Source: Nageia nagi
Taxonomy: Eukaryota; Pinophyta
NCBI GenBank assembly: GCA_050084985.1
Contig: JBITNC010000002.1
Location: forward strand, 2,294,001 to 2,358,000
Length of the DNA stretch: 64,000 nt
Direction: 5' to 3'
The position numbers were made by a program, and so were the translations under genes. Below the pieces are notes generated by a model. The model ran no database searches. It was not told the DNA's origin and saw only the letters and a program-made list of their open reading frames with translations. Of the stretch, positions 58,651 to 64,000 are shown one piece after another. How positions within the stretch are numbered: position 1 is the stretch's first letter; each line of letters begins with the position of its first letter.

Positions 58651-59562
58651 AATGATTCCAAATTTATCTTCCAATGTGTAGTGCCTTTGGTTCTTTTTGA
58701 ACTGATATGTTGGTAATGAAGAGATGAATAAAATCACCAACAACAAAGTAAAGTCGCCAAATATAAAAAATCACCAAACTGCTAATTTATACTATGGTGA
58801 ATTGATGGCAAACAAGTTGGAAAACTTGATACAGACTATGGGGTTTTATATATCATTAGATCAATATCTTTCTAATGGTGTATGATGACCAATAAAATGA
58901 GCTATAAATATTAGGTGATTCTTGACGATATAAGATACTATCTTTGGTGACCAACAATAGTTTTACAACATAAATACCTCACAAAGAATGGGATGTTGCT
59001 ATAGCAGTTCTTAATAAAATTATAGAGTGTTATATACCATTGTAAATATATTGAAAATATATTTCTAAAAGTGTATGAAAATTTGAAAATGGTTTAATAA
59101 AACTCTGATGAATTACAATGACACTAGACCCTATCATTTATAATTTTAGGAATGATAGGATAATCATATGACAAAAAATAGCTGGTCTATTAGTGATTCT
59201 CAAAAAACATGTCATATTATACACCATTGGAAAGGTATTGAAACTAAATTTCCAACAAACTGATACCCATTAAAAGTTGATCTCTTTAATAAAAGTTATA
59301 AGCCCTAAAAGATAATGGATTTTCTTATAGAAAATCACACACATCAACTTAAGGAACAATTTCCCCTATTACATACTATGCCAATTTGTTTTTGAATGTT
59401 ACAATGAGATGATTTCAATTTATTCTATCCTAATAAAAAGATTGTAAAGCTATTACATGAAGATAAAAAATATACAACTATTACAAACTAAAATCTACAA
59501 TTGAGGGAAAAATTCATTTTGTTAACTTATAAGTGCCACCTAGTTAGCATCATATTCCAACA
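58651..59562 (-). repeat. 3' LTR of the adjacent Copia (left end not resolved)
   Basis: CA at 59561-59562 abuts a purine-rich tract on the minus strand (agcaagtgggagaa, 59563-59576). The LTR begins TGTTGGAATATGATGC on the minus strand. Its left limit could not be found without a partner copy. Confidence 0.5.
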
Positions 59563-60780
59563 TTCTCCCACTTGCTAATGAGAGGGATCAAAAATGAGTT
59601 TCTCAACTTCAAAAATTGATCTTTAGCCACACCTTTAGTAAATATGTCAACTATTTGATCATGGGTGTTGCAATATCTGAATTCAATTGATTTCGTTTCC
59701 ACCATATTATAGATGAAATGATACTTCATATCAAAATACATAGAATTTTTATGATGGAAAATATTATTTTCCAAATTAATTGCACTCATATTATCATATA
59801 AAATGATAGTGAGGCCACTTTGTTTCTTACTTATCTCCTCCAATAGTTTCTTGAGCCATAAAGCTTGAGAAGTAGCTATTGTAATTGCAATGTACCGAGT
59901 CTCAGTAGAAGATAGAACTACTAATCCTTATTTCCTTGAAATCCAATCCAAGAGAAAAAAATTAGTAGATGTGGATTTTCAATCATCCAAATTGCTTCTC
60001 CAATCTAAGTCACTAAAGCCAACTAGTTCTACCTCTTTACTAGGAAAATAATGTATGCCAAAGTCAATAATACCTTTAACATACCTCAAAATTCTTTTAG
60101 TAACCTTCAAATGTAAAGAATATTGTTCACTTATATACCTAGAAACAAGTGAAACTACACATGCTATATCTAATTAAGCTCCTAAAAATGCTCCTATACT
60201 AGGTTACATTCACCTTTTAAGCCCCATCATATTTTCACAACAACTCACTATGTGTAATGGGAATAAGGATTGATTTGTAATTATCCATGTCATACTTCTT
60301 CAACATATCCTTTACACATTTAATTTGATAAGTGAATATTTTATCCTTACTTTTGTGCACCTCCATGTTAAAAGTATACATCAATTATTGTATACCCATT
60401 CACCCATATTGATCGAGGTTACTATATATACGATTCTTCATCTATGTACCCATTCAAAAAATGACTTTTTAACATCCAAGTGATGTACAATCCAACTCTT
60501 TTGAGCAACCAAGGAAAGAACCATTCTCACATTCTCTTTCCTAGCTAAAAGTGTAAAGGTTTCTTCATAATCAATTCCATACCTTTGTATGAATCCTTTA
60601 CGCATAAGCCTAGCTTTGTGTCTCTCAATGCTTTTATAATTGTTATATTACGTCTTATAGACCCATTTGGAATTGTCAACTATTTTAGTACACAAGGAAT
60701 TTTAATAACGAGTCTTCCTCTTGCAATGATCTTTTATCTCAATACACTACTTTAGTTAGTGGTAATGCAATTTTAGACAC
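59563..60780 (-). mobile_element. Copia RT and RNase H remnant
   Basis: Minus-strand order: KARLMRKGFIQRYGIDYEET and LARKENVRMVLSLVAQKSWI, HHLDVKKSFFEW (first RT catalytic Asp; 60450-60630), IKCVKDMLKKYDM, LKVTKRILRYVKGIIDFGIH (about 60120), LSSTETRYIAITIATSQALW (about 59900), and RNase H end ILYDNMSAINLENNIFHHKN to YCNTHDQIVDIFTKGVAKDQ (59550-59843). The LYVDD box region is not preserved. Truncated on the right by an LTR-like block. Confidence 0.85.
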
Positions 60781-60854
60781 CATGACCAATACAATAATCA
60801 TATAATGGAACAATAATAAAATATTATTTATGAAAGTGAAGATACAAATTATGA

Positions 60855-62347
60855 TGACCTATTTTTGAGCTCACTCCTCAAATGTGCCTTAGGAGAGGGG
60901 CATTTGGATTCTAGCTTTCAAACTAGCTAAAAAAATCTTAAACATGCACCAATATTTCACAACTTTCTAAGAAAGACAAATTTAGCAATGGTAATTAAAA
61001 AATACTCATAATACCCCAACATCCAGCTATGCTCAATAATCACATAAATCAAACATGCAGTCTCTCCAGTATTCCAACTACTCAATCAGGGAGCAAAATG
61101 ATAACTCAATAATGCAAAATACCTCCACAAACCCAACATACCAATTGGAGATCCGAAACAGGAATTAAACAATAAAAATAACATTCTAGACCCAACATTG
61201 CAACCATGAAGGAAAAATGGTAATTCAACAATGTAATGATGCTTCCTAATTCAACATCCAAGTAGAGAGAGAGAAATAGTAATATTTCTATAACATAAAG
61301 TAATTGTATTGAATAAATAATGATAAAGTACAATTACAATATTTTTATCAACTTACAAAGTTTGTAATAGGGCTGTCTCTTATAGGGTTATTTTGGATGG
61401 CTTCAGGGCCTCACCAATTCTAGAAGTAGTAAGGCAAGACCAAGTTTCCTCTGTAGCATCTATGATGGAACCAACAACATTCCCCTCAAGATGGCTAAAG
61501 TGAGTTCAAAGGTAGCCTTCTCTCCCCTCGATATCTCAAATGCAAGTTGCCCCACAAGTGGCTAAGATAGAGTCTCCACTCAATCTAAAATAAAGGGTTT
61601 ATAATCAAATTCAACATATCTCATAATAAATATGGGTTCTCCTTTTATAGGCGAGGGTTATCATCTTCTAATCTTGCATTGGGATGATCCAATAGTGGAG
61701 AGATGTGATTTGTATACTCATGTATGCAACATACAAGATAAGGAGCATTAGGATAAGTGAAATCACATCCAACAGCTAGGAAAGCCAACATACAAGAGGG
61801 GTGATAATGAGTGCCCCATGATTAGTTCCATTGGTCCATATGCCTAGGAAGACCAATGCGGGATCTTGGGATGCTCCCATGCCTAATGTACATGCTCTAG
61901 GATCATCTACTTGCCTTGAGATTACCAACGCCTAGTTTGAAGTACCAGGTCCATCCTTAGAGCTCCAAATATCCTCATGGTTGGTGCAATCACCTAAGGG
62001 GATGCTCTACATTGAAGCGGGGAGAACTAATGATTAGAGATACATTTAATACCAATATTACAATTATCAAAGCTAAAGTATACAATGCCTCATTTAATGA
62101 GACTAGTATTGCATTTATAATTATTATTACCTTGGCATCAAAAATACAATATTTATTGATATTTTGGCAAATAACTAAATTAATAAAAAGGTCATTTATT
62201 CCATAATTAGATCTTTACTAAGTCTCTAAGTGGAATTTACATCATTTTGGCCAAATTATACAAAAATAGCCTAAAACACTCCTAAATTAATGTTCTCATT
62301 TATCAAAGGTGAACTGGAAAAAATACTTAAAAAATAGGGATATTACA
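60855..62347 (-). repeat. LTR-like block, minus orientation (left end approximate)
   Basis: The right end is CA at 62347; on the minus strand it starts TGTAATATCCC, like the insert ending at 29617. A minus-strand CTATAAAAGG lies at 61641-61650. The U3 side (61800-62000) has degenerate gcctag/accaayg repeats like those of the other long LTRs in this window. It lies next to the truncated end of the Copia RT. Target duplication not found. Confidence 0.45.
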
Positions 62348-62960
62348 CAAAAATAATAAGAGTTACAATGCAATTGTAATAAAATATCATCATGATGATA
62401 GCAATGGAATTGGTTATCCCGTGAGGAGCACCACCACTTGCTTAACTCAACAACCAATATAACACAACCACTATCATAACCTTACAAAGAGAGCCTTCTT
62501 ATAATAAAACTTTTACCTTCTCATCACTTAGATAATCATGAACACAATACAACACTTTGACATACTTATGATTCTTAGCTTATGACACTAATACTTAATA
62601 TTCATCACTACTTAATATTCATCACACATATAAACTTCTTCACAACTTGACAACTCACTCACAACTTCCAAACTTCTTTCTAACTTACTTTACATGACCA
62701 TAAAACGTCATTATTTATAAGTTAGAGAATGTATTTAGATTTTTCTACAAATTGAATTTTAAAATACGTTATATCTCCATCTTTAGAAATATTCAAACCA
62801 CTTTTAAAAATATCCATGAGGTGCCACATGGATCTTTTGCCACATAACCCTTTTCTAAAACCCCCTTTTAAATATAAACGACTTCCACATCATCATATGT
62901 CCTTGTGCCACATAATCCTATGGAAAATGCTATAACATATATCTTCTAGATATTACCCAT
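62348..62960 (-). repeat. LTR fragment related to the 25.7-kb insert
   Basis: On the minus strand 62400-62520 matches 25692-25860 (gtaaggttrtgatagtggtt, caagtggtggtgctcctca) and is followed by a degraded primer-site-like ttgctatcatcatg. A minus-strand TTATAAATAA near 62713-62722 could be its TATA box. This fits R-U5 plus leader of an LTR element; boundaries are unproven. Confidence 0.4.
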
Positions 62961-62969
62961 GGATATTTT

Positions 62970-63110
62970 TTCTACTTACCATTACTTACTTTTACCATTT
63001 ACTATTTATCATTTAACATTGACTATTTACTATTTACCATTTACCATTTAAAATTTACCATTTACTATTTACTATTTATTATTTATTATTTATTATTTTA
63101 ATTTTTATTT
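62970..63110 (+). repeat. 7-bp (TTTACYA/TTTATTA) tandem array
   Basis: About 20 degenerate heptamers such as atttacc, atttact and atttatt. It resembles but does not match the plant telomere heptamer (TTTAGGG). Confidence 0.8.
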
Positions 63111-63424
63111 AACCTCACCAACTTAAAGCCCCCATAGTACACTTGTACTACTAATCATTGTTGCATCACTATCTCTTTATTATGGCTACATTGTTCTTTA
63201 CAAATGAAAGTGTATTCGAGAATGCAAATAAATGAATATCTATAGTCCCAAAAGATACATATATCTATTTGTAAATTCTGAGCTAACGGATAGCAATTTT
63301 TAACAAGACAAGATGATATAGAAGATAATGAATAACTAAAATCGAAATGATATTACCAAACAAGATTGAATTTATGTACTTACCTCATGGAATGTACCTG
63401 ATATTGATGAATGAAATATAGTGA

Positions 63425-64000
63425 TGTTGGAATGTATAATGCATTATTGTAAATAGATGTATTAGATCTTCTATGTAAATTTAGTAATACTTAAAGGTAT
63501 TATTTGATACCTTAAGTATTTTAGTGAATATAATAATGTAATTTGTCCTACACTCCAAGTCATGAGCATGCCCCTTGGGTCAAAGATGTGCATGTCATGC
63601 TTAAGTCATCCAAAGAGGGATTTTGGCCTATAAATAGAAAGCTCCCTGTTTGTAATGACACACCAATTGTGGAATAAGGTTATGCTATAGGATAGAAGTG
63701 TAGGAGTTGAGATTAGGAGGATTGTAAGAGAGTTGTATTTGTGAGAGAAGTAAACATCTTGTGTTGTGAGATTGTTTTGTGTATTTGTTAGATGTAATTG
63801 TGAGATTTCATATGATCTTGGTAGTTTAGGATTGTTCTTGTTATAGTTCAATTTTTTCAATTGGTATCAGAGCACCTTGGAAGCTCATCTTCACATTCTT
63901 GGTTTGTAAGCTCTTCTTCTTGGCTTGGACACTCTTCTTGTTGAGGTCAAACTAAGCAAAGGTATAATATCCTTCCTTCTTGGTTATTGTTAAAGTATTG
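63425..64000 (+). mobile_element. 5' end of a Copia element (LTR and primer site; continues outside)
   Basis: The LTR is 63425-63859 (435 bp), TGTTGGAATG..TTTTTTCA, with a TATAAATA box at 63629-63636. Two bases later comes TGGTATCAGAGC (63862-63873), a perfect Met-tRNA primer-binding site. The LTR is the same family as those at 46293 and 48535 (on the opposite strand). No coding sequence of the element is inside the window. The intact ends suggest it is younger than the other elements here. Confidence 0.88.

Noticed and set aside
62348-63424. Possible complete LTR element between the two right-hand LTRs
   Set aside because: No coding domain, polypurine tract or matching direct repeat found.
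1-64000. CRISPR arrays, bacterial operons, defence or phage systems
   Set aside because: Spliced gene structure, plant retroelements and nuclear-type repeats exclude a prokaryotic setting; no regularly spaced palindromic repeats were seen.

Overview
The window looks like nuclear DNA of a land plant with a very large, AT-rich, retrotransposon-filled genome. A gymnosperm (conifer-type) genome fits best: one ordinary gene is stretched over 28 kb by two giant introns, and almost everything else is decayed, nested LTR retrotransposon. The species cannot be named from the sequence alone.

One host gene is well supported. It lies on the + strand from 9597 to 37926 and encodes a plant O-fucosyltransferase-family protein (a Golgi type II membrane glycosyltransferase by family). 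Ten exons join in phase with GT..AG borders into a 674-residue frame without stops. Introns are about 93% of the gene. Intron 2 (8.7 kb) holds a probable solo LTR. Intron 5 (16.6 kb) holds a stack of retrotransposons several levels deep.

Left flank, 1-9.6 kb: a Gypsy gag end with its LTR, inserted beside or into a + strand Copia remnant; that Copia is itself split by a minus-strand plant-mobile-domain-like ORF. Near 8 kb there is a tRNA-derived SINE-like sequence with an (AT)n tail.

Intron 5: a minus-strand Copia fragment, an LTR-like block, and a + strand Copia whose integrase frame is split at 24912/33220 by a minus-strand Copia (24913-33219, TSD TTTAA). The inner Copia carries three further insertions, including a 1,267-bp solo LTR with tandem ACGT-core repeats.

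Right flank, 38-64 kb: a LINE reverse-transcriptase remnant, a second mobile-domain-like ORF split by a deletion-derivative Copia (TSD CACCT), a complete 354-bp TRIM-like element (TSD AATAT), a decayed Gypsy pol, a Copia pol, further LTRs, and at the right edge the 5' LTR and intact primer-binding site of a Copia that continues outside the window.

No CRISPR array, operon, rRNA or functional tRNA gene was seen. The most interesting non-coding items are the TRIM-like element, the SINE-like element, and the insertion history recorded by exact target-site duplications.
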